Assembly: GCF_000445445.1 (NCBI RefSeq) | Contig: NZ_ASXP01000002.1 | Coordinates: forward strand, 945,001 to 1,009,000 | Length of the DNA: 64,000 bases | Direction: 5' to 3' | From: Sporomusa ovata DSM 2662 | Lineage (GTDB): Bacteria; Bacillota; Negativicutes; Sporomusales; Sporomusaceae | Part shown: piece by piece, positions 8,416-16,236 of the stretch | How the letters are laid out: each line of letters starts with the position of its first letter | How positions within the stretch are numbered: position 1 is the stretch's first letter | Notes under the pieces: generated by a model | Databases searched by the model: none | The model's input: the letters and a program-made list of their open reading frames with translations, nothing else | What the model was told of the DNA's origin: nothing | Made by a program: the position numbers and the translations under genes

Positions 8416-9780
8416 TTGGCCAAAATTAAAACTAAGTTTGTTTGCCAGCAATGTGGATCGGAAGCAAGTAAATGGTTGGGACGTTGCCCCGGCTGCGGTG
8501 AATGGAATACAATGGTGGAAGAGGTAGCAGTAAAAAAGGCGGAAATAACACTGACTGGTATGCCAGCGTCAAAGCCAAAGCCGATTAGTATGGTGGATAC
8601 GTCTGCTATGCCGCGGTTATTAACCGGCGTGGGTGAGTTTGACCGGGTACTTGGTGGGGGAATAGTACCGGGTGCGCTTCTTTTAATCGGTGGTGATCCA
8701 GGAATCGGCAAGTCAACATTGTTGTTGCAAGTGGCTACAGGGATAGCCGAAAAATATGGTTCAGTTATATATATATCTGGTGAGGAATCGGCAGCACAAA
8801 TAAAAATAAGAGCTGAGCGACTGGGGAAAATAAGTAATAATTTGTTAATTTTTACAGAGAATAATCTAGAGACAATTATTGTGGAGGCATTGCAGCACAA
8901 ACCGGCGTTAGTTATTATTGATTCTATTCAGACTATGTATAGTCCAGATATTCCATCAGCTCCAGGGAGTGTGGGGCAAGTGCGGGAAAGCACTGGCAAG
9001 CTTATGCGGTTTGCCAAAGAAAGTGGCATTCCTACAGCCATAATCGGACATGTTACTAAAGATGGCAACATTGCAGGTCCACGGCTACTAGAGCACATGG
9101 TTGATGTTGTGCTTTATTTTGAGGGGGAACGCAGTTACGCTTTTCGCGTGCTGCGAGCGATCAAAAACCGGTTTGGCTCAACGAATGAAAGTGGCATTTT
9201 TTCCATGGAACAACATGGTTTGGCGGAAGTGACCAATCCTTCCGGGCTATTATTGGCCGAGCGGCCCCAGGGAGCACCTGGCTCGGTGGTGTTGGTATAT
9301 ATGGAAGGTGTTCGGCCGCTTTTAATTGAAATTCAGGCTTTGGTTAGTACTACTTGTTTTGGTATGCCGCGCCGAATGGCGGCAGGCTTTGATTACAATC
9401 GCTTACTACTCTTAATGGCTGTGCTGGAAAAAAGGGTAGGTATTATGCTTGCGAATCAAGACGCATATGTTAATGCAGTGGGTGGCTTTAAAATTGTCGA
9501 GCCGGCAGCTGATTTACCAGTAGTGCTGGCAATTGCATCCAGCTTTAGAGGTACTGCGGTTGACCCGAGTACTGTCGTTATGGGTGAAGTAGGTCTGACA
9601 GGTGAGGTGCGAATGATCGGCAGGGTTGAAGCCCGGATTGCCGAGGCAGCGGCGCTGGGTTTTAAGCGTTTTGTAATTCCTGCGGGAAATTTATCCAGTC
9701 TTAAGCTTGCCCGGACAACAGGACTTAAACTTATTGGTGCTGCTAGTGTCAGCGAGGCTATGGAGGCGGTATTCGTATGA
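8416..9780 (+). CDS. radA: DNA repair protein RadA
   Basis: RecA-like helicase that drives branch migration during recombinational repair. The 454-residue protein has an N-terminal zinc finger (C10, C13, C24, C27), Walker A GGDPGIGKST at 92-101, the RadA signature KNRFG near 253-257, and a C-terminal Lon-protease-like domain from about 280 (AxxGEVGLTGEVR region). It starts at TTG with AAAGGAGAA ahead. The stop overlaps the disA start by four bases (ATGA), so the two are translationally coupled; DisA and RadA also interact in Bacillus. Confidence 0.96.
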   Translation: MAKIKTKFVCQQCGSEASKWLGRCPGCGEWNTMVEEVAVKKAEITLTGMPASKPKPISMVDTSAMPRLLTGVGEFDRVLGGGIVPGALLLIGGDPGIGKSTLLLQVATGIAEKYGSVIYISGEESAAQIKIRAERLGKISNNLLIFTENNLETIIVEALQHKPALVIIDSIQTMYSPDIPSAPGSVGQVRESTGKLMRFAKESGIPTAIIGHVTKDGNIAGPRLLEHMVDVVLYFEGERSYAFRVLRAIKNRFGSTNESGIFSMEQHGLAEVTNPSGLLLAERPQGAPGSVVLVYMEGVRPLLIEIQALVSTTCFGMPRRMAAGFDYNRLLLLMAVLEKRVGIMLANQDAYVNAVGGFKIVEPAADLPVVLAIASSFRGTAVDPSTVVMGEVGLTGEVRMIGRVEARIAEAAALGFKRFVIPAGNLSSLKLARTTGLKLIGAASVSEAMEAVFV

Positions 9781-10868
9781 GTAAAAATCGGGAAGAGCGT
9801 TCAGAACGGTTATGGGATGCTCGCTTTGTTAAAACAATAAAAACACTAGCACCAGGTACAACAATACGGGATGGTTTGGAGAATGTGCTAAGAGCCAAGA
9901 TGGGAGCGCTGGTGTTAGTGGGAGATAATCCAACCGTGCTCGAGATTGTCGATGGTGGTTTCGAAATCAACTCAGAATTTACACCGGCCGGTTTCTATGA
10001 ACTAGCCAAAATGGATGGAGCTATTGTGCTCTCCAATGACGGTAAAAGAATTCTGTTTGCGAATGCCCAATTAGTACCTGATCCGGGGATACCTACTGCT
10101 GAAACAGGTACGCGGCATCGTACCGCGGAACGGGTAGCTAAACAGACTGGAGCACCGGTTGTAGCTATTTCGCAGCGGCGTAACATAATCTCGGTGTATC
10201 TTGGTAATCTTCGTTATACACTTAAAGATATATCCGTAATATTAAACCGGGCTAATCAGGCACTGCAAACCTTGGAAAAGTATAAAAAAGTACTTGATAA
10301 AGGGTTAACCAACTTAAGTGCGCTGGAATTTGAAGATTTGGCCACATTATATGATGTGGCCATAATTCTGATACGGGCTGAACAGGTTAACCGTATTGCC
10401 GGAGAGATTGAACGAAATATCATTGAACTAGGAATAGAAGGCCGTCTTGTCAGTATGCAGATGGAAGAACTTATTTCGAGTGTGGATGATGTTGCGCTGC
10501 TGATTAAAGATTATTGCAGTACAAATGAGCCCAAAGACTGTGAAACTGTCAGGGCGCAAATTGCTGCCTTGCCGGAAGAAAGCCTTGAGCCGTTTACCAT
10601 ATGCAGGCTGTTAGGCTATGGTGTTAGCCCGACTGCGATGGATATTCCTGTTGTTCCGCGCGGCTATCGGGTGCTTCGTCAGATTTCCCGGTTGCCGATG
10701 TTAGTAGGGGAAAAGCTAGTGGCTCGTTTTAAAACACTTCACCATATCTATAGCGCCAGCCTGGAAGAGCTGGATGAAGTCGAGGGTATTGGTGAGGTAC
10801 GGGCCAGGACAATAAAAGACGGCCTAAAGCGGGTGCGGGAGCAGGCCCTTTTAGACCGGCACTTCTAA
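9777..10868 (+). CDS. disA: diadenylate cyclase DisA
   Basis: DNA-integrity scanning protein that makes cyclic di-AMP from two ATP and pauses at recombination intermediates. The N-terminal DAC domain holds the catalytic DGA at 80-82 and RHR at 113-115. A central helical linker follows, then a C-terminal helix-hairpin-helix DNA-binding region (EELDEVEGIGEVRARTI near 327-343). Length of 363 is as expected. It overlaps radA and ends the co-directional run; the next genes converge on it. Confidence 0.96.
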   Translation: MSKNREERSERLWDARFVKTIKTLAPGTTIRDGLENVLRAKMGALVLVGDNPTVLEIVDGGFEINSEFTPAGFYELAKMDGAIVLSNDGKRILFANAQLVPDPGIPTAETGTRHRTAERVAKQTGAPVVAISQRRNIISVYLGNLRYTLKDISVILNRANQALQTLEKYKKVLDKGLTNLSALEFEDLATLYDVAIILIRAEQVNRIAGEIERNIIELGIEGRLVSMQMEELISSVDDVALLIKDYCSTNEPKDCETVRAQIAALPEESLEPFTICRLLGYGVSPTAMDIPVVPRGYRVLRQISRLPMLVGEKLVARFKTLHHIYSASLEELDEVEGIGEVRARTIKDGLKRVREQALLDRHF

Positions 10869-10870
10869 CA

Positions 10871-10993
10871 CACGGCCAGTTTCTAGCGCCCATCTACTTC
10901 GTTGCTCTTCCGCGTGCTCTCTCCGACGTACTTCCAGTACGACTACGTTCGCATGCTCATCGCGCCTCGCATCTGGACACTATAAACCGGCCT
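10871..10993. repeat. large imperfect palindromic intergenic element
   Basis: The 134-base gap between convergent disA and the small minus-strand gene is GC-richer than its surroundings and folds on itself. GGCCAGTTTCTAG near the left end matches the complement of CTATAAACCGGCC at the right end in 11 of 13 positions. The centre is the exact palindrome arm pair CGTACT-TCC-AGTACG. It could be a bidirectional terminator or a dispersed REP/MITE-like element. I see no second copy in this window. Confidence 0.6.
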
Positions 10994-11002
10994 TGGCTTA
11001 TA

Positions 11003-11332
11003 CTAGTTTCGACCGTCCTTTTTATATAATTCCAAATTCAAGTCCTCAACAAATCGGGCATAAGCCTGGTTTTCTTCGACCTTTATAATTTTGTAACGCT
11101 TATTCTGGTCGCTGACAAGCTCATCGCCGACGTTGACAACAACCGGGACATACATAAGAATTTCTTTGGTATCTTCTTCTACTATAATATAGTAGTCATA
11201 TATTTTTTGCGGGGTTTGTTCAGGTTTTGGCTGAACCGAGAACATGGTAAGCGGGATATAGTAAACTCCGATGATAACAATGGCGACTACGGCGAGAAGG
11301 CTGGCCAGTTTTGTTACATTCCTTCTACTCAC
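11003..11332 (-). CDS. small membrane-anchored protein sharing a module with the adjacent SpoIIP homologue
   Basis: A 109-residue protein of unknown function. Residues 8-27 form one hydrophobic anchor after a basic N-terminus, so the rest is probably extracytoplasmic. Residues about 67-97 (VGDELVSDQNKRY, then VEENQAYARFVEDL) line up with residues about 57-88 of the upstream SpoIIP homologue (LGDEYISEDNILY, then VEGTLARCRSVEKL). It starts at GTG with AGGAGGTG nine bases upstream, only 13 bases after the spoIIP stop, so it is its operon partner. I do not recognise it as a named family. Confidence 0.72.
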   Translation of the reverse strand: MSRRNVTKLASLLAVVAIVIIGVYYIPLTMFSVQPKPEQTPQKIYDYYIIVEEDTKEILMYVPVVVNVGDELVSDQNKRYKIIKVEENQAYARFVEDLNLELYKKDGRN

Positions 11333-11345
11333 AAGTCAGCACCTC

Positions 11346-12518
11346 CTACTCTTTGCGCTTTTTGCGTGATCCTAGAAAATTGGCAAACTCGTATTTAAAA
11401 AAATGCTTAAGTTTTTTCTTGGCCTCTTGCCAACTGCCAGTGCTAAGGAACAAAAAAATGACTATGCCACCACCAACAACCAACGCTATTGCCAGGATAT
11501 CATAACCGGGGGCTGCGTCAGTTGGTACATAGGAGGCGGCTGCGGTATTACCATTAGGAGTGGTGTCATTTATCTCTGTATAAGTCCCGGCTTGACTGGC
11601 CTCAGCTACGCCGCCATTAGTGCCACCTGGACCTAGAAAAGAAGGAACAACATCAGCAAATAGAGAGAGGCTGCGCTCAGCAGCTTCGCGGTTATTGTAT
11701 TGGGTGCCGGCTTCTATTAATAATGCCCGGGGGCTTAAATCCTGGTTATAATTACCATGGGCGATAAAGATTCCCCGGATAAGGCTGCGATATTTGGCAT
11801 CAGTGGCGGCCTTGATACTTCTAGCATAATCGAGAGTGGTTTTTCGATTTTGATTTTGACGGCCGACGACAAGCAGCAACTTGCAGACATTTTCACCATT
11901 AATAGTAGTACTATATACTCTAAGTGGAGCACTGTCGCGATGCACGTCAAAAATAGCAGCAGGTTGTTGCTGCAACAGTTTCATAGCTGTTCGGCGGGAA
12001 CGATGGTACGCATTGGCATCGTGGGGGTCGTGCAAAGTTTTTGAATGCTCGACCTGATAGCCAAGCTCGGTTAATTTTTTTTCAAAAGCGTCACCAACGA
12101 CCATGATAGAGCCTTTACCGCGCTGAGTCGGTGTTCCATCGTTAGGAATATAGGACTCATCGGTATGGCTGTGATATATGGCGATTTTAGGCTTAGGTGC
12201 TTCAGGCACTGGGGCCTGGACAAAAATGGCATTATCTGGAGCTTGACTCGATAGTTTCTCTACAGAGCGGCACCGGGCCAACGTACCTTCAACGGCAGTA
12301 ACTTCATAGAGGATGTTGTCTTCACTGATATATTCATCACCCAGGTGTACTTCGTGACCTGTCTGTAACACAATTAGACCTCGATCATCAATTAGGGTTA
12401 CATAGCCGGAGACCAGTTCATCGCCGGATAATGATTCGGCTTCAGTCGCTATAGCGGGAAGACCGGTAAAGCTAAGTAATACAACAATAATCAGTAAAAG
12501 TCTCATAAGATAGTGCAT
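11346..12518 (-). CDS. spoIIP: stage II sporulation protein P (SpoIIP) family peptidoglycan hydrolase
   Basis: SpoIIP is an amidase and endopeptidase that works with SpoIID and SpoIIM at the engulfing septum membrane. The 390-residue protein starts with a signal peptide (LLLIIVVLLSFTGLPAIA). A small module follows near 55-90, then the catalytic region: IYHSHTDESY near 133-142, the HD and SR residues near 183-193, and DVHRD near 209-213. A C-terminal hydrophobic segment (residues about 343-361) and a basic tail would anchor it. Having both signal and C-terminal anchor differs from Bacillus SpoIIP, which I recall as N-terminally anchored. AAAGGGGGGTAAAT precedes the ATG. It is inserted between disA and yacL, unlike Bacillus. 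Confidence 0.88.
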   Translation of the reverse strand: MHYLMRLLLIIVVLLSFTGLPAIATEAESLSGDELVSGYVTLIDDRGLIVLQTGHEVHLGDEYISEDNILYEVTAVEGTLARCRSVEKLSSQAPDNAIFVQAPVPEAPKPKIAIYHSHTDESYIPNDGTPTQRGKGSIMVVGDAFEKKLTELGYQVEHSKTLHDPHDANAYHRSRRTAMKLLQQQPAAIFDVHRDSAPLRVYSTTINGENVCKLLLVVGRQNQNRKTTLDYARSIKAATDAKYRSLIRGIFIAHGNYNQDLSPRALLIEAGTQYNNREAAERSLSLFADVVPSFLGPGGTNGGVAEASQAGTYTEINDTTPNGNTAAASYVPTDAAPGYDILAIALVVGGGIVIFLFLSTGSWQEAKKKLKHFFKYEFANFLGSRKKRKE

Positions 12519-12607
12519 ATTTACCCCCCTTTACAACTATCATTCCCACAGAGGAAATGTTTATCCGATGACCAAGCTGCTCTTAGTTCTTGTTTTAAAC
12601 GAAAAAA

Positions 12608-12632
12608 AACACAGTCTCATAAAGACTGTGTT
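12608..12632 (-). terminator. terminator of the MazG-like gene
   Basis: AACACAGTCT and AGACTGTGTT pair around 5 bases; on the minus strand a run of eight T follows. It ends the gene at 12649 and separates it from the downstream spoIIP gene on the same strand. Confidence 0.88.
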
Positions 12633-12648
12633 ACTATACAGGTATTGT

Positions 12649-13047
12649 CTAAGATAAGTGGAAAACGCCTAACATTTTAACATTGCTGTGCTCTTGTTGC
12701 ATTACTTTATGTAAGGAAAGTCCGGTAAGATTACATAGTGCTGCAAGATAGAACATGCTGTGGCCTAGCTCCTTGGCAATTACTTCTTGGCATTGTGGAC
12801 AGGGCTCACCAACAAGATGGGAGGACATGTGATCCTTGAGCTCACTATAGGAAGTATTTTCAGGCACAGCTTGGCGGGCGGCGGCAACCTGGATACAGCC
12901 GCACTCGGTAACTGCTTTTGCAATGGCTCGGTTCACCCGGGCAGACGCTTCCTGATATTTTGTCAGGATATCAAGTACGCTTCGGTGTCGGATTAAGTAT
13001 TCGTCTACAGCAGACTGGAAGTCTGAGCAGCATGTATTATCATACAT
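12649..13047 (-). CDS. small Cys-containing protein with a MazG-like C-terminal signature
   Basis: A 132-residue soluble protein found, as far as I recall, across spore-forming Firmicutes under a DUF name (DUF1573 in some annotations). Function is not known to me. Visible features are the helical N-terminus, a CGC pair near 50, CPQC near 84, and KELGHSMFYLAALCNLTGL near 91-109. The last motif resembles the all-alpha NTP pyrophosphohydrolase (MazG) helix EIGDVLFYLAALAN, but with His in place of the metal-binding Asp. GAGGTG precedes the ATG. It is monocistronic with its own promoter and terminator. Confidence 0.65.
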   Translation of the reverse strand: MYDNTCCSDFQSAVDEYLIRHRSVLDILTKYQEASARVNRAIAKAVTECGCIQVAAARQAVPENTSYSELKDHMSSHLVGEPCPQCQEVIAKELGHSMFYLAALCNLTGLSLHKVMQQEHSNVKMLGVFHLS

Positions 13048-13073
13048 TCTAGGTTCACCTCACTTTGCTTTTA

Positions 13074-13103
13074 ATTATATAAACTGCTCTCTATAGTTGT
13101 CAA
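13074..13103 (-). promoter_or_regulatory. promoter of the MazG-like gene
   Basis: On the minus strand TTGACA (13103-13098) and TATAAT (13079-13074) are both perfect, with an 18-base spacer. This is a strong sigma-A promoter just upstream of the gene that starts at 13047. Confidence 0.75.
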
Positions 13104-13178
13104 TGTTGCTGGAAGAAAAACTATAGGTTGTTTATATCATCCGGATAATGGGGGATAGCATACTTATGAGGTAATTTC

Positions 13179-13208
13179 TTGACAAGGTTGAATTATACAT
13201 GATACAAT
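13179..13208 (+). promoter_or_regulatory. upstream yacL promoter
   Basis: TTGACA (13179-13184) and TACAAT (13203-13208), spacer 18. It is the first of two tandem sigma-A candidates in the 324-base gap 13048-13371, which otherwise holds only the divergent promoter and the yacL leader. Confidence 0.65.
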
Positions 13209-13216
13209 ACTAAATT

Positions 13217-13246
13217 TTGACAAAGACTTAAGCTCTATGATATACT
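13217..13246 (+). promoter_or_regulatory. downstream yacL promoter
   Basis: TTGACA (13217-13222) and TATACT (13241-13246), spacer 18, 125 bases before the yacL start. The leader between has no hairpin I would call a riboswitch. Confidence 0.65.
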
Positions 13247-13371
13247 AAATCCGAATACAGTCAGGATGCAGTAACATCTGGGACGTATTTTTTTATTAAA
13301 AGTAGGACATAATAGAGCTGTATTTCCACTTTTTGGATGAATACTGATGTAAAAGAAAGGAGGTTAAGTCT

Positions 13372-14502
13372 ATGATTGACAAGACGCTTAAGATCATTAT
13401 TACTATATTAGCTGCAGTTGGCGGACTTATGATAACTGAGAGGATTATGCCGCTCCTGGCCACTGTGATAAGTGAAGAGTTTTTAAGAATTGGCGTGTTT
13501 GGTGTTACGATGACCACCATTCTATCCTTTGTTTTTGGCGGTTTTGCTGGAGGAATTGTTGGATTTTTAGTGGCGCCATTTTTGCTGAAATATTTATGGA
13601 ACTTTACTTATTGGCTAGAGTTACGCCTAAATAAGATGCCCGGATATGATGTACTAGCCGGTGTGTTGGGGTTAGCCACTGGACTAATAATTTCTAATTT
13701 ACTCGGGTCTGCTTTTTTGCCTATTCCAATCGTTGGCAAGTATATTCCGTTAGTGCTGAGCGTTATTCTTGGCTATTTGGGTGTTAATGTTGCCATTAGA
13801 AAACGGGAAGAGATATTAAATATGTTTTCTAATCTGCCGACATTGCCCTGGCTTAATCGTGATGGAAAAGAACGCGTAAGGGAAACTAAGGATGTTAGTG
13901 TATGTCAGGCCAAAATTTTAGATACCAGCGTGATTATTGATGGACGTATTGCTGATATTTGTAAAAGTGGCTTTATTGAAGGCGCGCTCATAATCCCGAC
14001 ATTTGTTCTTGAAGAATTGCAGCATATTGCTGACTCTTCTGATCTTTTGAAACGCAATCGGGGGCGGCGCGGTTTAGATATTTTAAACCGCATGCAAAAG
14101 GAATTTGCATTGAACGTGCAGATTGAAAATCAAGATTTTGAGGATATTGCTGAAGTAGACTCTAAACTTATTAAACTGGGGCAGCTTTTACAAGCCAAGG
14201 TAATAACAAATGACTATAATCTTAATAAAGTGGCTGAACTTCAGGGCGTGTCAGTTCTTAATATTAATGAATTGTCTAATGCCGTTAAACCAGTAGTACT
14301 ACCAGGGGAAGAAATGGTAGTGCATGTTGTAAAGGATGGCAAGGAATTTGGTCAAGGTGTGGCATATCTTGATGATGGCACTATGATCGTGGTTGACGGT
14401 GGTAAAAGACATATTGGCGAGACCGTGGGAGTTTTGGTTACATCAGTGCTGCAAACAGCTGCTGGTCGAATGATTTTTGCTAAACCCAAAATTGTAATTT
14501 GA
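13372..14502 (+). CDS. yacL: PIN/TRAM domain membrane protein YacL
   Basis: Membrane-bound putative nuclease conserved next to disA. Residues 1-140 hold four transmembrane helices. The PIN domain starts near 180 with KILDTSVIIDGRI (Asp184 as first acidic residue) and continues through VLEELQHIADSSD (Glu near 211) and ITNDYNLNKV near 280. A TRAM-like beta domain closes the protein (about 305-370), including GVAYLDDGTMIVVDGG. AAAGGAGGTTAAG precedes the ATG. The RNA target is unknown to me. It follows the Bacillus order disA-yacL-ispD. Confidence 0.93.
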   Translation: MIDKTLKIIITILAAVGGLMITERIMPLLATVISEEFLRIGVFGVTMTTILSFVFGGFAGGIVGFLVAPFLLKYLWNFTYWLELRLNKMPGYDVLAGVLGLATGLIISNLLGSAFLPIPIVGKYIPLVLSVILGYLGVNVAIRKREEILNMFSNLPTLPWLNRDGKERVRETKDVSVCQAKILDTSVIIDGRIADICKSGFIEGALIIPTFVLEELQHIADSSDLLKRNRGRRGLDILNRMQKEFALNVQIENQDFEDIAEVDSKLIKLGQLLQAKVITNDYNLNKVAELQGVSVLNINELSNAVKPVVLPGEEMVVHVVKDGKEFGQGVAYLDDGTMIVVDGGKRHIGETVGVLVTSVLQTAAGRMIFAKPKIVI

Positions 14503-14514
14503 TTTCAGGCCTTC

Positions 14515-14540
14515 AAGCCCTTTGGGTTTGGGGGCTTTTT
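14515..14540 (+). terminator. probable yacL terminator
   Basis: AAGCCC and GGGCTT pair around an 11-base loop and are followed by TTTT, between yacL and ispDF. The large loop makes it a weak terminator. Confidence 0.5.
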
Positions 14541-14566
14541 GGCATATTTTGATGGGAGGAAAGTAT

Positions 14567-15742
14567 ATGGTATGTGTTATTATTGCCGCGGCCGGACAGG
14601 GAAAGCGAATGGGGAGTGCTATTAATAAGGTGTTATTGCCACTTGCCGGCAAGTCCGTATTGGCACATACAGTGCAAGCGGTCTGTCAGGCAGAGGCAGT
14701 GACAAGTATTGTCGTAACAGCCGCTATTGAGGAGGTGGAAAGGACTAGTGAACAACTTGCCAGTCTTAAGCTAGCTGTTCCCTGGCAAGTTGTTCCTGGT
14801 GGCAGTGAACGACAATACTCGATTGTTAATGCGCTAAAGGTGGTTGCACCTACGGCTAAGATTGTGGTAGTGCATGACGGAGCTCGCCCGCTGGCGCAGA
14901 CAAGTCTGTTTAATCAGGTTATTGCCGTTGCCCGTGAAGAGCGCGCCGCTATTGCCGGCGTACCAGTTAAAGATACAATTAAAATAGCCGATCCTTCTGG
15001 CTGGGTAACAGACACACCAGATCGTCATACCTTGTGGTCGGTACAGACACCGCAAGCATTTGAGCGGGAATTGCTGCTAACGGCTTACGAGCAAGCAATG
15101 CAGGAGGGCTATCTGGGGACAGATGACGCCTCCTTGGTAGAACGACTGGGCATCAAGGTAAAAGTGGTTCCCGGCAATTACCAAAATATCAAAATTACTA
15201 CTCCCGAAGATTTGCAGTTTGCTGAGACGGTACTTGGAGAGCGACAGGAGGCAAGGAGTATGGTTCGTGCTGGTATTGGTTATGATGTACATCGTTTAGT
15301 TCCTAAACGTAAGCTAATTCTTGGCGGAGTAGATATCCCCCATACGCTAGGTCTTGATGGTCATTCTGACGCCGATGTGCTGCTCCATGCTATTAAAGAT
15401 GCGCTGTTGGGGGCAGCAGCATTGGGTGATATTGGCCGCCATTTTCCTGATACTGATGGACGGTATCAAGGAATTTCCAGTTTGAAGCTATTAGCCGATG
15501 TGCGTCAAATATTGAGTAAAAATGGCTATCGTGTCAATAATATTGATGCGACTATTGTAGCACAGAAGCCGAAACTGGCGACTTATATTCCTCAAATGAA
15601 TAGCAATATTGCCGCAGCATTAGGCATTGCCATTAACCAAATAAATGTTAAAGCCACTACTACCGAAGGGTTAGGGTTCGCCGGACAAGGCGAAGGTATG
15701 GCGGCTTATGCGACGGCCACCATCATAACAGCACAAGGTTAA
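14567..15742 (+). CDS. ispDF: bifunctional IspD/IspF (MEP isoprenoid pathway)
   Basis: Fuses 2-C-methyl-D-erythritol 4-phosphate cytidylyltransferase with 2-C-methyl-D-erythritol 2,4-cyclodiphosphate synthase, two non-consecutive steps of the MEP pathway. The start at 14567 follows GGGAGGAAAGTAT, giving 391 residues. IspD (1-228) shows AAAGQGKRMG near 7-16 and VHDGARPL near 103. IspF (from Met232) shows GIGYDVHRL, with metal-binding Asp and His, then GHSDADVLLHA and ATTTEGLGF. A strong internal ribosome site lies before Met232. The fusion is in one uninterrupted frame. Products feed undecaprenyl phosphate, linking it to uppP further on. Confidence 0.95.
   Translation: MVCVIIAAAGQGKRMGSAINKVLLPLAGKSVLAHTVQAVCQAEAVTSIVVTAAIEEVERTSEQLASLKLAVPWQVVPGGSERQYSIVNALKVVAPTAKIVVVHDGARPLAQTSLFNQVIAVAREERAAIAGVPVKDTIKIADPSGWVTDTPDRHTLWSVQTPQAFERELLLTAYEQAMQEGYLGTDDASLVERLGIKVKVVPGNYQNIKITTPEDLQFAETVLGERQEARSMVRAGIGYDVHRLVPKRKLILGGVDIPHTLGLDGHSDADVLLHAIKDALLGAAALGDIGRHFPDTDGRYQGISSLKLLADVRQILSKNGYRVNNIDATIVAQKPKLATYIPQMNSNIAAALGIAINQINVKATTTEGLGFAGQGEGMAAYATATIITAQG
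15246..15262 (+). promoter_or_regulatory. internal ribosome binding site before the IspF half
   Basis: AGGAGG at 15246-15251 stands 8 bases before an in-frame ATG at 15260 that begins MVRAGIGYDVHR, the normal start of stand-alone IspF. Translation could restart here. Confidence 0.55.
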
Positions 15743-15823
15743 TAGCTTGAAATAACCTGCATAAAATCCTGTCAGCGAGACATATTATGAATAATTCATA
15801 CTGACGCAAGTTGGAGGCGAATT

Positions 15824-16105
15824 ATGCGGAAAGTAATACGAAGAATAGTAGTTTCATTACTACTGTCAATACTAATTATGCTTTACCCCTCGTCGGTGCT
15901 GGCAACTGATTTTAGTTTCAATATTGCTATTGTCCGCCAGGAGGGAGCCACATGTGGCGAATTATGGCTTAACAATACATTAGTGTGGCGGCTGGCGCTT
16001 TTGTCAGACGGGGCAAAACCAGTATCAGACAATGGTAATGGGGCCAATACAACGTTAGTTATTCCTGATATTGTGAATGGTATGTTTGTAGTCAAAGTTG
16101 AATGA
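15824..16105 (+). CDS. small exported protein of unknown function
   Basis: A 93-residue protein with a clear signal peptide: RKVIRR, a hydrophobic stretch at about 8-24, then SSVLATD as likely cleavage site near 28. The mature part is about 65 residues with one Cys (near 44) and beta-rich, hydrophilic character. I recognise no family. TTGGAGGCGAATT precedes the ATG and a terminator follows, so it is a real, separate gene inserted between ispDF and gltX. Confidence 0.65.
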   Translation: MRKVIRRIVVSLLLSILIMLYPSSVLATDFSFNIAIVRQEGATCGELWLNNTLVWRLALLSDGAKPVSDNGNGANTTLVIPDIVNGMFVVKVE

Positions 16106-16117
16106 CAAACAAAGAAA

Positions 16118-16150
16118 TGCTGCTAATAAATTTAGCAGCACTCTTTTTAT
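16118..16150 (+). terminator. terminator after the small exported protein gene
   Basis: TGCTGCTAA and TTAGCAGCA pair around a 5-base loop, followed by CTCTTTTTATTTT. Confidence 0.88.
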
Positions 16151-16151
16151 T

Positions 16152-16180
16152 TTGCATGCTGGCGTAGAATCTGCTAAAAT
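16152..16180 (+). promoter_or_regulatory. gltX promoter
   Basis: TTGCAT (16152-16157) and TAAAAT (16175-16180), spacer 17, with an extended -10 TGC at 16172-16174. It lies between the upstream terminator and gltX. Confidence 0.65.
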
Positions 16181-16236
16181 ATACAATGATTGACACTACT
16201 ACTGCTACTTCAAGTACATGGAAGGGGTACATATAA

